64,000 nucleotides of DNA from Liberibacter crescens BT-1 (GTDB taxonomy: Bacteria; Pseudomonadota; Alphaproteobacteria; Rhizobiales; Rhizobiaceae): positions 1 to 64,000 of the forward strand of contig NC_019907.1 in NCBI RefSeq assembly GCF_000325745.1, read 5' to 3'. A model generated the notes under the pieces. The model was given only the letters and a program-made list of their open reading frames with translations. It had not been told where the DNA came from and ran no database searches. A program made the position numbers and the translations under genes. This document shows positions 30,127 through 39,831 of the stretch, one piece after another. Every line of letters begins with the position of its first letter. The first letter of the stretch is position 1.

Positions 30127-31191
30127 TTAAGTGATTAAACCAATAATTTTATGGACATTATGTATTGTTTCTTGAGCAAGAATTCGAGCACGCATACTTC
30201 CTTTATATAAAATATTATCAATATAGGCTGGATCTTTTAATAGGTAATGTATCTTTTCAGAAATAGGTATCAATTCTGAAATTACTGCATCCGTAAAGGC
30301 TAATTTAAAACTAGAAAAAGATTTTCCTCCAAATTCTTTTAAAATGTTTTCGTTTGTTGTATTTGTAATGGCTGCTAAGATAGCTACAAGATTTTTAGCT
30401 TCAGGACGATTTTTTAATCCTTCAACTTGTGATGGTAGTGGTTCAGAATCAGTCTTGGCTTTACGGATCTTTTTTGCAATCATATCAGCACTATCAAGAA
30501 GATTAATGCGAGATAAATCAGAAGAATCTGATTTAGACATTTTTTTAGAGGCGTCTTTTAGAGACATTACACGTGGTATTGAAGTATCGATTAAAGGTTC
30601 AACTATTGGAAAAAATCCATAAATGGATTGTTCGCCATACATGATATGAGTCCCACATTTGTGGTTTTTTATCCTTTGTTCAAAATCCATATTAAATTTC
30701 TGGGCGATATCGCGAGTTAATTCAAGGTGTTGTTTTTGATCATCTCCTACAGGAACACAATTTGCACGATATAACAAAATATCAGCTGCCATTAAAACGG
30801 GATAAGAATAAAGTCCAAGAGAAGCCGTTTCTCTATTTCTTCCTGCTTTTTCTTTAAATTGAGTCATTCGATTAATCCATCCTATACGAGTGACACAATT
30901 TAAGATCCAAGCAAGTTCAGCATGTTGAGGAACTGAAGATTGGTTGAAAATAATATTTTTAACTGGGTCAATACCAACGGCAAGGAAAGAAGCTGTAATC
31001 AAATGGATTTGGCTTCTTAAATTTTCATGTAAAAGTTGTGTTGTGATAGCATGTAAATCTACTATACAATAGATACACTCAGAATTTTTCTGTAATGCTA
31101 TAAACTGACGTATTGCACCTAGATAATTACCAAGATGCAATTTTCCTGTTGGTTGCACTCCTGAGAAAACAAGTTTCTTAAATAGACTCAT
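30127..31191 (-). CDS. trpS: tryptophanyl-tRNA synthetase
   Basis: A class I synthetase of 354 residues. SGVQPTGKLHLGNYLGA (HIGH-like, residues 10-26) and KKMSKSDSSD (KMSKS) are intact, with CVPVGDDQKQHLELTRDIA between them. AAAGGAAATT directly before the ATG is a good ribosome-binding site. It follows murJ on the same strand at 76 bases, the usual rhizobial murJ-trpS order. Confidence 0.97.
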   Translation of the reverse strand: MSLFKKLVFSGVQPTGKLHLGNYLGAIRQFIALQKNSECIYCIVDLHAITTQLLHENLRSQIHLITASFLAVGIDPVKNIIFNQSSVPQHAELAWILNCVTRIGWINRMTQFKEKAGRNRETASLGLYSYPVLMAADILLYRANCVPVGDDQKQHLELTRDIAQKFNMDFEQRIKNHKCGTHIMYGEQSIYGFFPIVEPLIDTSIPRVMSLKDASKKMSKSDSSDLSRINLLDSADMIAKKIRKAKTDSEPLPSQVEGLKNRPEAKNLVAILAAITNTTNENILKEFGGKSFSSFKLAFTDAVISELIPISEKIHYLLKDPAYIDNILYKGSMRARILAQETIHNVHKIIGLIT

Positions 31192-31267
31192 AATTTCCTT
31201 TAATTTTCTAAAAATTCATATCATTATATTAATTAATCTTTAGATTTAATTTATTTATGACTTAGCA

Positions 31268-32824
31268 TCATTTTCGCGAATCTTTTAGTGCAGAAAGTAA
31301 ATCTATTCCACTGAAAAAACAAGCCAAAGGTATATAAACTGATATGCTTACTACAATAATCATTCCTAAAGCTTTTACTTGATTGAAGAGGTTATTCTCA
31401 GAAATAAGCAAATGAGAAAATTGAGATTTAAGAGCTATGATTAACATGAGCATCACACTTGAAGCTACGAGTATTCCTAATATTCTGTGAATTGATTCTT
31501 TTTTGAAGCTTAATTGTTGATTTTTTAGTAAAGTTATTGTTAAGAAAATTGCATTTACCCAACCTGAAACAACTTCAGCACAAGCAATTCCACGGACACC
31601 AATGTATGGAAATAAAAGTATAATCAATATACAATTAATACTTACAGATATTAAAGTAAATATCATAGGTGTTCGGGTGTTTCCTTGAGCATAAAAGCTT
31701 GGTTGAAACGTTTTTATAATAACAAAACCTGGTAATCCCAGGCTGTATACGAATAATATTGATGATACAATAGAAGTATTATATGGAGTAAAAGCTCCAT
31801 GTTCATATATCACACGGATGATTTCTTCTGAAAGAGAACATAATGCAAAAACTGCTGGTATCGTTAGAAAAAATCCAAACTCAATAGAACGACTTTGGAG
31901 CCATAGGATTTCTTTTTTCTGTGCTTTTTTAAGGGCATGGGATAGTTCTGGAAGCAACACAATACCAATCGCTATTCCTATTGTACCAAGAGGAAGTTGA
32001 TATATGCGATCTGCATATTGAAGAGAAGAAATCGCTCCTGATTTATTGGAAGCAATGGCCTGACCAATAAGTTGATTAATTTGAGTTACGCTACCTGTGA
32101 TTGCTATAGGTAATGCTAGAACTACGAACTTTTTAATATTATATGTAATGCGAGGTTTCCTGAGATGTATATTAATACCTGCATTTTTTACAGCAATCCA
32201 TAAGACAAGAAGCTGTACAATTCCCGATGCAAGAACACTCCAGGATAATATCCATGCTGCATCTTGGGCAGTAGCACTATGTGATAAGATATAAATAAGT
32301 GCAGAAACCATGATGATATTTAAGAATATAGGAGAAATCGCTGCTATGAAATAATGGCGCAAAGAATTTAACAATGCACTCATCATGGCAGTCAATGACA
32401 TACACATTAAATAAGGAAACATTACAATTGATAGTTTTACTGTTAAATAATATTTACTTGGATCATTAGAAAAACCAGGCGCTAAAATAAAACGAACGAT
32501 AAAGGGCATCATTAATTCTATAAGAATAGTAAAACCTAAAAGTACTGAAAAAAGGATACCAAAAATTTCTTCAGAAAAACGACTTGCGCTATCAACACCA
32601 TTATTTTCAATTTCTTTTGAAAAAAGTGGAATAAAAGCTGCGTTAAAAATACCTTCAGCAAGTAATCTTCGAAAAAGATTTGGGAAACGGAATGCTGCGT
32701 AAAATACATCTGCTACAGGACCTATACCGAGAACTGTAGCCATTAAAGTTTCTCTGATAAAACCAAAAATACGGCTCCCTAATATTGATAAACTAACTGT
32801 AGCAAATTTCTTGAAAAGCCGCAT
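31268..32824 (-). CDS. murJ: lipid II flippase MurJ (MviN)
   Basis: 518 residues of a MATE-like polytopic membrane protein, with about 14 hydrophobic helices. The N-terminal block SRIFGFIRETLMATVLG and RLLAEGIFNAAFIPLF are diagnostic. It moves the peptidoglycan precursor lipid II across the inner membrane. The upstream 527 bases carry no gene. Confidence 0.95.
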   Translation of the reverse strand: MRLFKKFATVSLSILGSRIFGFIRETLMATVLGIGPVADVFYAAFRFPNLFRRLLAEGIFNAAFIPLFSKEIENNGVDSASRFSEEIFGILFSVLLGFTILIELMMPFIVRFILAPGFSNDPSKYYLTVKLSIVMFPYLMCMSLTAMMSALLNSLRHYFIAAISPIFLNIIMVSALIYILSHSATAQDAAWILSWSVLASGIVQLLVLWIAVKNAGINIHLRKPRITYNIKKFVVLALPIAITGSVTQINQLIGQAIASNKSGAISSLQYADRIYQLPLGTIGIAIGIVLLPELSHALKKAQKKEILWLQSRSIEFGFFLTIPAVFALCSLSEEIIRVIYEHGAFTPYNTSIVSSILFVYSLGLPGFVIIKTFQPSFYAQGNTRTPMIFTLISVSINCILIILLFPYIGVRGIACAEVVSGWVNAIFLTITLLKNQQLSFKKESIHRILGILVASSVMLMLIIALKSQFSHLLISENNLFNQVKALGMIIVVSISVYIPLACFFSGIDLLSALKDSRK

Positions 32825-33351
32825 TTTTATATTGACCTTATATTACTTTTATAAATAGGATCTGAAAAATAGAGATAATTAATAAGATTGTCTTCAAAAT
32901 TTGCTATGGTCACTTTAGTAAAGTTCATTTACTAAAGGTCGCAACAAAAAATATAGATAAATTTTGCTAAATTCAAGGCTCAACTGACATAACTATTGTT
33001 TTGTATATAATCTTTTAAAATACATTGGTGTATATTTGTATAAAGTTAGTTTAGTAACTTAACTTAATTAACTATAAAAAATCAAAAAAATTCAATCTTA
33101 TACTTAAAGTTATGAGATTTTGATGCGGTGAAGAAAAATTTTAAATACAGATATATTTTGCTGTTTTTAATCATTTGTGTTCAGCGTTTACATGATAAAG
33201 TATTTATTCTTTAGTAAGAATATTTACATTTTTTAATAAAATAGAAAATTTATTTCTTAATAATTTTTTGTTTGCATAGAATAATTAAAAGAATAAAAAT
33301 GTTTTTTAGAGTTTTTGCCTTATTTTTGTTAATAAATAGCAGGTTTTATAC
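32825..33351. other. 527-base gene-free divergent region (murJ / M29 peptidase)
   Basis: AT-rich, with short T and A runs. The main visible feature is a 10-bp perfect dyad at 32913-32937. A 28-codon GTG-started frame at 33128-33214 is the longest plausible small frame and is not convincing. Both neighbouring promoters must lie here. Confidence 0.5.
32913..32937. promoter_or_regulatory. 10-bp perfect inverted repeat upstream of murJ
   Basis: CTTTAGTAAA and TTTACTAAAG flank GTTCA, about 90 bases upstream of the murJ start. There is no T run on either side, so an operator or leader hairpin is more likely than a terminator. Confidence 0.45.
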
Positions 33352-34611
33352 ATGAATTTCTCTTCCCATCTATCTGTCCCGCATATTGATATGATTTGTT
33401 TAGACAAGCTTGCAGAAATAGCTGTAAAAGTAGGCTTGAATATCCAAGATGGACAATCTGTTATAATAACAGCTCCAATAGAATCTTTACCATTAACAAG
33501 ATTAATAACGAAACATGCTTATTTATCTGGTGCTGGTTTAGTTAGTATTTTTTATACGGATGAAGAGACAACTCTTATCCGCTATCAATACAGCAATCAT
33601 AATGGTTTGAGCAAAGCTGCAGATTGGCTTTACAAAGGTATGGCACAAGCATATTCTGCTGGTACAGCTCGATTGGCTATATCTGGTAGTAATCCAGTTT
33701 TATTAGCTGACCAAGATCCAGATAAGATTATGCGTGTAGATCGTGCATATTTTACATCTTATAAGCCCGCTTTAGAAAAAATTTCTAACTTTGATATTAA
33801 TTGGAGTATTATTTCTTATCCGAGCGCTTCTTGGGCAAGAGTTGTCTATCCTGATGATCCTGAACCGATTGCTATAGCAAAATTAGCGAAAGCGATTTTC
33901 GCGATTTCTCGTGCAAATGTTGATGATCCAATTGAAGCCTGGAAAAAGCATAATAATTTTCTTCATAAACGTGCGAAGTTATTGAATGATAAACATTTTT
34001 CTGAAATTCATTTTATAGGCCCAGGAACTTTTCTTAAAGTTGGCTTGGTCGATGGGCATTTATGGCAAGGCGGTTCGTCTACTGCAAAAAACGGTGTTAT
34101 TTGTAATACTAATATCCCTACGGAAGAAGTTTTTACAACACCCCATAAATTAAAAGTAGAAGGTTATGTATCAAGTACTAAGCCACTTTCATATCAGGGA
34201 ACACTCATTGACGGTATTAGAGTACGTTTTGAAGAAGGTCGTGTCGTTGAAGCAAAAGCATTAAAAAACGAAGCAATTTTTTTGAAAATGCTTGGTAGTG
34301 ATAGTGGAGCTTGTAGGCTTGGTGAAGTAGCTCTTGTTCCAAATTCTTCTCTTGTTTCAAAAACAGGTATTTTATTTTATAATACTTTATTTGATGAAAA
34401 TGCATCTTCACATATAGCATTTGGACAATGTTATGCAAAATGCTTTATGAATAACTCGAGTTTGTCTTCGCAACAGATTGAAGAACAAGGAGGAAATACA
34501 AGCATTATTCATGTTGACTGGATGATTGGATCAAATGAAATAGACGTTAATGGTATTACAAAAGATGGTAATTCTATCCCTGTTATGAGAAAGGGAGAAT
34601 GGGTTGATTAG
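33352..34611 (+). CDS. M29 family aminopeptidase
   Basis: 419 residues of the AmpS/PepS/aminopeptidase T family. Metal ligands and catalytic residues are visible in order: Glu in RLGEVALVP, His and Tyr in NASSHIAFGQCY, and His and Asp in IIHVDWMIGS. It releases N-terminal amino acids from peptides in the cytoplasm. Its stop codon interlocks with that of xseA on the other strand (4-base overlap), leaving no room for a terminator. Confidence 0.93.
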   Translation: MNFSSHLSVPHIDMICLDKLAEIAVKVGLNIQDGQSVIITAPIESLPLTRLITKHAYLSGAGLVSIFYTDEETTLIRYQYSNHNGLSKAADWLYKGMAQAYSAGTARLAISGSNPVLLADQDPDKIMRVDRAYFTSYKPALEKISNFDINWSIISYPSASWARVVYPDDPEPIAIAKLAKAIFAISRANVDDPIEAWKKHNNFLHKRAKLLNDKHFSEIHFIGPGTFLKVGLVDGHLWQGGSSTAKNGVICNTNIPTEEVFTTPHKLKVEGYVSSTKPLSYQGTLIDGIRVRFEEGRVVEAKALKNEAIFLKMLGSDSGACRLGEVALVPNSSLVSKTGILFYNTLFDENASSHIAFGQCYAKCFMNNSSLSSQQIEEQGGNTSIIHVDWMIGSNEIDVNGITKDGNSIPVMRKGEWVD

Positions 34612-35879
34612 AATAAGTTTCCTTGATTGCTAATAGTCGGTTTTTTTGTTTTTAGAGAAGGATTTTTTTTTAAAAGCAAACTTTTTCTATCGGTATTTAT
34701 TATAGCAGTACTATTTCCATCAGAAAATTCAATAATTATTTCTGTACTAGGAAGTAATTTAGCAGATTTTGTAATAGGTTTGTTATTCTTATCCCGGACT
34801 GCAGCATATCCACGGTGAAGAACGTTATAATGAGATAGAGATTGAAGAACACGATTATGGGTTGAAACAATGATTTTGTGATTTTTTATTCTATCAAGTA
34901 TTATGGTTTCAGCCCGATATGTTAATGTTTTAACACGTGAGGCTATATGTGTTTTTTGGATATTTAAGTTTTCTGGAAAAATACGTAATACTGTAGCGCT
35001 ATTATTTATTCTTATAGCTAGGTTATTTAAAAATCGTTCTATAGTGTATTCAAAGCGTAATGTTTTTTCTCTTATTTTTTGACGATGACAGAAGATATAG
35101 TTGATTAATAAGTCTGATCTTATCTTTAAGGAAATTTCTTTAAAGGAACGCAGTTTATGGAGTTTTGTTATTTCAAATCCATGTTCTAAGTTAAGAGATA
35201 CTTTATCAAAGCGGTAACGTGGACAAGAAAGAATTTGATCACAAGAAGGAAAACACCGAATTAAAGATAAGAGACGATCATTACAAGATTTCATATGCCG
35301 CTTAATAACTTCTTGGAGACGACAGGCAATATTATTCAGTAATTCTTCTAGATCTGCTTTGACAGGAACAGCCATTTCAGCAGCTGCTGTAGGGGTGGGC
35401 GCTCGTAAATCTGCAACATAGTCAAGCAACGTCCAATCTGTCTCATGTCCAATCGCAGATATTATTGGTATATTACTGTTAGCTGCAGCTCGTACTACTA
35501 TTTCGTCATTAAAGCTCCAAAGATCTTCAATGCTTCCACCGCCGCGTGCGACAATAATTACATCCGGTTTAGGAAAAAGATTCTCTTCTGAGATAGAATT
35601 GAGACCTTGAATTGCATTTGCTATTTCCTGACCAGAGCCTTCTCCTTGTACTTTTATCGGCCAAACAATTACATGTAGCGAAAAGCGGCAAGAAATTCTG
35701 TGTAAAATGTCACGGATAACTGCTCCTGTTGGGGATGTGACCACTGCAATAATTTTTGGCATAAAAGGTATTGGACGCTTACGTTCAATAGCAAATAAGC
35801 CTTCGTTTTCAAACTTTTTCTTTCTTTCTTCCAGAAGAGCCATCAGTGCACCAACACCAGATGGCATCATTTTTTTCAA
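34608..35879 (-). CDS. xseA: exodeoxyribonuclease VII large subunit, C-terminal part (after frameshift)
   Basis: Holds most of Xse[26 protein letters not shown], then [17 protein letters not shown], the nuclease-domain [16 protein letters not shown], and a long coiled-coil C-terminal region ending in a basic tail. In vivo translation probably continues from the upstream frame. The TTG that opens this frame has no ribosome-binding site and encodes residues that do not match the family. Joining both parts at the A run gives 527 residues, the normal size. Confidence 0.9.
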   Translation of the reverse strand: MKKMMPSGVGALMALLEERKKKFENEGLFAIERKRPIPFMPKIIAVVTSPTGAVIRDILHRISCRFSLHVIVWPIKVQGEGSGQEIANAIQGLNSISEENLFPKPDVIIVARGGGSIEDLWSFNDEIVVRAAANSNIPIISAIGHETDWTLLDYVADLRAPTPTAAAEMAVPVKADLEELLNNIACRLQEVIKRHMKSCNDRLLSLIRCFPSCDQILSCPRYRFDKVSLNLEHGFEITKLHKLRSFKEISLKIRSDLLINYIFCHRQKIREKTLRFEYTIERFLNNLAIRINNSATVLRIFPENLNIQKTHIASRVKTLTYRAETIILDRIKNHKIIVSTHNRVLQSLSHYNVLHRGYAAVRDKNNKPITKSAKLLPSTEIIIEFSDGNSTAIINTDRKSLLLKKNPSLKTKKPTISNQGNLF

Positions 35880-36192
35880 TAATAATCTGATATTTAGATG
35901 ACCCTGGAAAGGTAGTTATTTTACCAATAAGAATAAATTCTATACCTTCTTCTGGTAAAAATTTTAGCTTATTAAAAGTACCTTTCCATATTACGGCTTC
36001 AATACGAGCTTGATGATCTTTTAATGCGAAATAGGCATGACCGGAAGAATGTGGTCCGCGATACCCCGACACTTCTCCTTTTACACGGACATATGAAAAA
36101 TTAGATTCAATAGTAAGTTTTATAAGACTAGAAAGCTCTGATATTGAGTATTCTGTAATGTTTATTAAATCTTGTTTATTTGAGTTAATCAT
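35809..36192 (-). CDS. xseA: exodeoxyribonuclease VII large subunit, N-terminal part (before frameshift)
   Basis: The OB-fold domain of Xse[42 protein letters not shown] (split motif of the family), then [11 protein letters not shown] and KYQIIIEK. True homology stops at the run of seven A (35870-35876). The last 20 residues of this frame are out of register. One base fewer would join it to the C-terminal part. Confidence 0.88.
   Translation of the reverse strand: MINSNKQDLINITEYSISELSSLIKLTIESNFSYVRVKGEVSGYRGPHSSGHAYFALKDHQARIEAVIWKGTFNKLKFLPEEGIEFILIGKITTFPGSSKYQIIIEKNDAIWCWCTDGSSGRKKEKV
35870..35876 (-). other. run of seven A at the xseA frameshift
   Basis: On the coding strand GAA AAA AAT GAT is followed by mismatched residues. 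With six A instead of seven it reads GAA AAA ATG ATG CCA, giving EKMMPSGVG, the family sequence. It is a site for RNA polymerase or ribosome slippage, or a sequencing or assembly error. Confidence 0.7.
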
Positions 36193-36229
36193 GCGTAATT
36201 ATATAATCTGATATTAACTTGAATAGTAT

Positions 36230-36247
36230 ATTAAGTAAAAACTTAAT
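36230..36247. other. small hairpin between the GtrC-like gene and xseA
   Basis: ATTAAGT / ACTTAAT with an AAAA loop, in the 114 bases between two minus-strand genes. No T run on the transcribed strand. Function unknown. Confidence 0.25.
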
Positions 36248-36306
36248 GATACAACAATTTTAATAAGAAAAATGATATAATATTTTATGATTACTACTTT
36301 TAGCTG

Positions 36307-38118
36307 TTATTTTTTTTCATGGAGAAGGTTGGGAGAAAAATAATAAAGTTTTACAATCTGCCCTTCATTTCCAGGAATGGGTTTAATATAATTTGGTATG
36401 TTATTTTCCAAAATTCTTGCATAGAGTCCATTTGGACTATTATGTTTTGCTGCAATTACCTCAAAATCATTTTTACAAATTGCAATAATTTGAACTCCTG
36501 TATCCTTTAAAATTTGTTTTGCTTTATCTGGGGGAAACATTTCAATATGGAATTGAGCAAGTAATCCACTTTGATCTCGATGATATGGCCCAGAAAGTAC
36601 GTGGTGACGTGTAAATCGTAAGATAGGAGCTCCCATGTTTGATGGAGCTGATACTATACTTGGAGGGAACTTGCTTAATCTTTCCAGCGCAGTAATGCTG
36701 CTACAGTTTGCAACTATTTTATCAAGTTTTGTTTTTGATTGAAAAGGAAAGAAGATGGTAGTGCATAATAATACCCAGAATGCAGGCAATATACTTAAAA
36801 TAACTCCTATATAAGTAATCGACAGTTTCCAATCATTTGGGTTTGCAAGTCTCTTATACCGTAAATTTGTTATCAATGGCATAAAAGCTAAAGGGGTTAA
36901 AAGATTTGCAAAAATAAATTGGCGTACTTCTATTAAAGAGATTACCCAGTTAATCATAATAAGTGCGAATATAATACTATGATATAAAATTTTATCATGC
37001 CTTATTATTTTATATAGACATATCAGTATCCCTAATAATGGAGCTATGTAATAAACGCCAAGCATTTGAGGATCGTATTGGGCAATTTGGATGAAAGACT
37101 GTGCTTCATTAACGTGATCTAGCCATAATTTTTTAAGTTCAGGATTCAGGCTGGACATAGGGTTTGCTATACATTGCGGTGCTATTATTGCAGTAGTTAT
37201 TAATACGATAGCTCCAAGAATTATAGTTGTTGTAAGACGTTTTGCTGTTGATTGGTGTTCTGCTAAAAAAGTTATAACAAAAAGACCAATACCACTTATA
37301 GCTATTGTTGCGTAGATGCCGAAAGAGAAATTATCGCAAGTTACTGTTGTGTATTTTTGAGGAGAGATGAAACCAAAAAAACATAAAGTAAGAGAAAGGC
37401 TTAAAGATAATCCGAAAGCTCTTGCAGCAGAAGAAAAAGATTGTCCTTGTGATACCCATAAAAGACACACCACAATAACAGACACTATCACAAATGGCGT
37501 TGTTTCAGCTCCTATTACGATGGCTGCTGCTGCTGCGATACCAGCTATAGTAAAACTTCTAGGATTCCATGTTAAATCAAGAAGCATAGCAGCAATAGTA
37601 GCAGTTAGAAGCATGTGAATATTATGATGATCAATGGAACCAGGAGCAAATGTTGGTATAAATATCAAAAAACAGAATGTTATCACGAGTGTTAAATGCA
37701 TGTTGAAAATATTGCCAGATCGCTTTCCTGCGAGAGCCATTACTATCATTATAGGTATTATTAGAAGGAGGGGATAGATTGAGATAGTAATGTTTTCTGC
37801 TTGTTCCTGAGGCATGAATAGGCTAAAAAACATAATAAAGCTGCCTATTATTAAGTCTATCAAACGGGACCAATGCATTAATGTACCGCCTTTTAGTCCT
37901 AACCTGTATTGGGTCATATCAAACCAATCTTGTCCAGAAAGCCAGTCACGTATTTCAACAAGACGCAGGAAGCTATCATTATCTGAAGCAGCCATGTAAC
38001 CGTTAAGTCGATTCGGCCAGTGATAAATGAAGATAGTTATAATGCTTACTATTGAATATAAGATGCTCACTGTAAAAGGATTTGATAGCATTGGTTCTAT
38101 AAGTGATTTCTTTTGCAC
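36307..38118 (-). CDS. GT-C fold membrane glycosyltransferase-like protein (GtrC-like)
   Basis: 603 residues with about 11-12 membrane helices and a C-terminal periplasmic domain (about 470-600). The first outer loop carries DNDSFLRLVEIRDWLSG, an acidic motif like that of GT-C lipid-linked glycosyltransferases, and SIDHHNIHMLL follows in a later loop as in STT3-type proteins. It diverges from a GtrB-like and a GtrA-like gene across 112 bases, completing a three-part set. The acceptor is unknown. The start is GTG; Met10 is an alternative. The GT-C call is a structural inference. Confidence 0.7.
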   Translation of the reverse strand: MQKKSLIEPMLSNPFTVSILYSIVSIITIFIYHWPNRLNGYMAASDNDSFLRLVEIRDWLSGQDWFDMTQYRLGLKGGTLMHWSRLIDLIIGSFIMFFSLFMPQEQAENITISIYPLLLIIPIMIVMALAGKRSGNIFNMHLTLVITFCFLIFIPTFAPGSIDHHNIHMLLTATIAAMLLDLTWNPRSFTIAGIAAAAAIVIGAETTPFVIVSVIVVCLLWVSQGQSFSSAARAFGLSLSLSLTLCFFGFISPQKYTTVTCDNFSFGIYATIAISGIGLFVITFLAEHQSTAKRLTTTIILGAIVLITTAIIAPQCIANPMSSLNPELKKLWLDHVNEAQSFIQIAQYDPQMLGVYYIAPLLGILICLYKIIRHDKILYHSIIFALIMINWVISLIEVRQFIFANLLTPLAFMPLITNLRYKRLANPNDWKLSITYIGVILSILPAFWVLLCTTIFFPFQSKTKLDKIVANCSSITALERLSKFPPSIVSAPSNMGAPILRFTRHHVLSGPYHRDQSGLLAQFHIEMFPPDKAKQILKDTGVQIIAICKNDFEVIAAKHNSPNGLYARILENNIPNYIKPIPGNEGQIVKLYYFSPNLLHEKK

Positions 38119-38230
38119 AACACATCTCGAGGTATGGATTTAGAATAATATTATTAGTATTTAGTTATAACTATTAAATAATTATAATTTATTACTGTAT
38201 ACTATGTAAATATTGAGGTAGAAGTAGAAA

Positions 38231-39211
38231 ATGAGCAACGATTTGAGCATAAATTTTGATATTGCAATTCTTATTCCTTGTTATAATGAGGCTATAACAA
38301 TTTCTGAGGTTGTAAGAGGATTTAAGGAGTCTTTACCTAGTGCTCAAGTTTATGTTTATGATAATAATTCCAGTGATAGTACTGCATTACGTGCGATGTT
38401 ATCGGGTGCTAAGGTAGTGCGCGAGAGTCATCAAGGAAAAGGAAATGTAGTACGTCGTATGTTTTCTGATATTGATGCTGATATATATTTGATAGCAGAT
38501 GGTGATGGAACATATTCAACAGCTGATGCTCCACAATTAGTGAATAATCTTATAACAGAGCGTGCAGATATGGTCGTGGGGGTGCGTCGTTATAAAAAAA
38601 ACTATATTGATCGAAAAGGTCACCTTTTAGGAAATCTTTTTTTTAATAAACTGTATCGTATTATGTTTAGGGATGAATTTACGGACATATTTTCCGGGTA
38701 TAGAGCTTTTTCTCGTCGATTTGTTAAAAGTTTTCCAGCAATTTCTAGTGGGTTTGAGATAGAGACAGAAATGTCTGTATATTCATCGTTATTAAAAATT
38801 CCGGTTGTAGAAATAGAATTGGATTATGGATCTCGGCCAGAAGGTTCGTCTTCAAAGCTTTCAACTTTTACTGATGGTATCAAGATACTCTCAATGTTTA
38901 TTCTGTTGCTTAAAGAAACACGTCCTTTTATGTTTTTTGGATTAATTAGTATTGTACTTATGTTAATAAGCTTATGCCTTATGAACGATGTTCTTATTGA
39001 TTATAATTACAAAGGATTTGTTTCACATAACCTAACTTTCTGGGTTTCATTAATTGCAGCAGTTTCTGCGTATACAACTTTAATGATGGGTCTTGTTCTG
39101 CATTCTATTGCAAGATTGCGTTTGGAGCAATTGCGTATGCAGTATATGACTTTTTCAGCTATTAATGTATCTCAAAAAATAAGAAAGGGCCTTTTGGTGA
39201 ATGTAGCTTGA
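38231..39211 (+). CDS. GtrB-like polyprenyl-phosphate glycosyltransferase (GT2)
   Basis: 326 residues. The GT2 domain starts AILIPCYNEA, and the DGDGTYSTADAP block holds the metal-binding DxD. EFTDIFSGYRAFSRRFVKSFP is typical of DPM1/GtrB enzymes. Two C-terminal membrane helices lie at about 236-255 and 272-298. By family knowledge it charges undecaprenyl phosphate with a sugar at the inner face of the membrane. Its stop overlaps the TTG start of the GtrA-like gene. Confidence 0.88.
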   Translation: MSNDLSINFDIAILIPCYNEAITISEVVRGFKESLPSAQVYVYDNNSSDSTALRAMLSGAKVVRESHQGKGNVVRRMFSDIDADIYLIADGDGTYSTADAPQLVNNLITERADMVVGVRRYKKNYIDRKGHLLGNLFFNKLYRIMFRDEFTDIFSGYRAFSRRFVKSFPAISSGFEIETEMSVYSSLLKIPVVEIELDYGSRPEGSSSKLSTFTDGIKILSMFILLLKETRPFMFFGLISIVLMLISLCLMNDVLIDYNYKGFVSHNLTFWVSLIAAVSAYTTLMMGLVLHSIARLRLEQLRMQYMTFSAINVSQKIRKGLLVNVA

Positions 39212-39588
39212 AAAGATTTGTTTTTTTTGGAGTTAGCGGAGCTATTGGATTTTTAGTTGATGCTGCTGTGTTGTTTTTTTTAATAAGATTTTTTGCTATA
39301 GGTGTTCTTTTAGCGCGGGTATTTTCTATAGGAATAGCAATGTTCATAACATGGCAACTAAATCGTATATTTACTTTTAAAGATTCAAAGTCAAAATATC
39401 GACTTTTCATTGAAGGTTTTCGGTATGGTTTTATAGGGATAATTTCTTCTTTTTTGAATTATGCGATATATGCTGGATTGTTAATGGTGCAGTCAGATTT
39501 ACAGCCGTTGTTGGCTATGGTGCTATCATCATTAGCATCAATGCTCTTTAGCTTTTTGGGGTATTCTCGTTTTGTTTTTCGACGATAA
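39208..39588 (+). CDS. GtrA-family membrane protein (putative lipid-sugar flippase)
   Basis: 126 residues and four hydrophobic helices. The start FVFFGVSGAIGFLVDAAVLF and the middle ITWQLNRIFTF match the GtrA family. The TTG start shares bases with the stop of the preceding gene (TTGA), so translation is coupled. In known systems GtrA moves the GtrB product across the membrane for use by a GT-C enzyme. Confidence 0.88.
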   Translation: MKRFVFFGVSGAIGFLVDAAVLFFLIRFFAIGVLLARVFSIGIAMFITWQLNRIFTFKDSKSKYRLFIEGFRYGFIGIISSFLNYAIYAGLLMVQSDLQPLLAMVLSSLASMLFSFLGYSRFVFRR

Positions 39589-39703
39589 AAGAATTTCTTT
39601 GTTATTGAATTAGTTTTTAAGGTTTAAAATTTCATTCTTTTAGTAATACTAACAAACTATTTCTAACATTAGTAAATGTTTTTCTTTAAAAATTAGAAAC
39701 TAT

Positions 39704-39732
39704 TGACTTTTAAAATAAAAGAAAGCTAAACT
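39704..39732 (+). promoter_or_regulatory. candidate promoter for the rimP-nusA operon
   Basis: TTGACT, 17 bases, TAAACT. It lies about 100 bases before rimP and just upstream of a strong leader hairpin. The -35 box matches five of six consensus bases, the -10 box four. Confidence 0.42.
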
Positions 39733-39756
39733 ATTGTAGTCGTTATTAAAAATACT

Positions 39757-39786
39757 AAAGGGTGGGCGCTTTTGTTCCCGCTCTTT
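39757..39786 (+). promoter_or_regulatory. rimP leader stem-loop
   Basis: AAAGGGTGGG pairs with CCCGCTCTTT over ten positions (two G-U) around a 10-base loop. It is unusually GC-rich for this genome and lies 45 bases before the rimP start, near the predicted 5' end. rimP leaders with conserved structure are known in other bacteria; the match to any named family is untested. Confidence 0.5.
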
Positions 39787-39831
39787 AATTTTCTGTAGTG
39801 AAATAATTTTTGATTGAAAAGGAGTGATTGA

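Noticed and set aside
33128-33214. 28-codon GTG-started frame with a hydrophobic middle upstream of the M29 peptidase
   Set aside because: No ribosome-binding site, no recognisable family, and short frames are common by chance; kept only as a note in the spacer entry.
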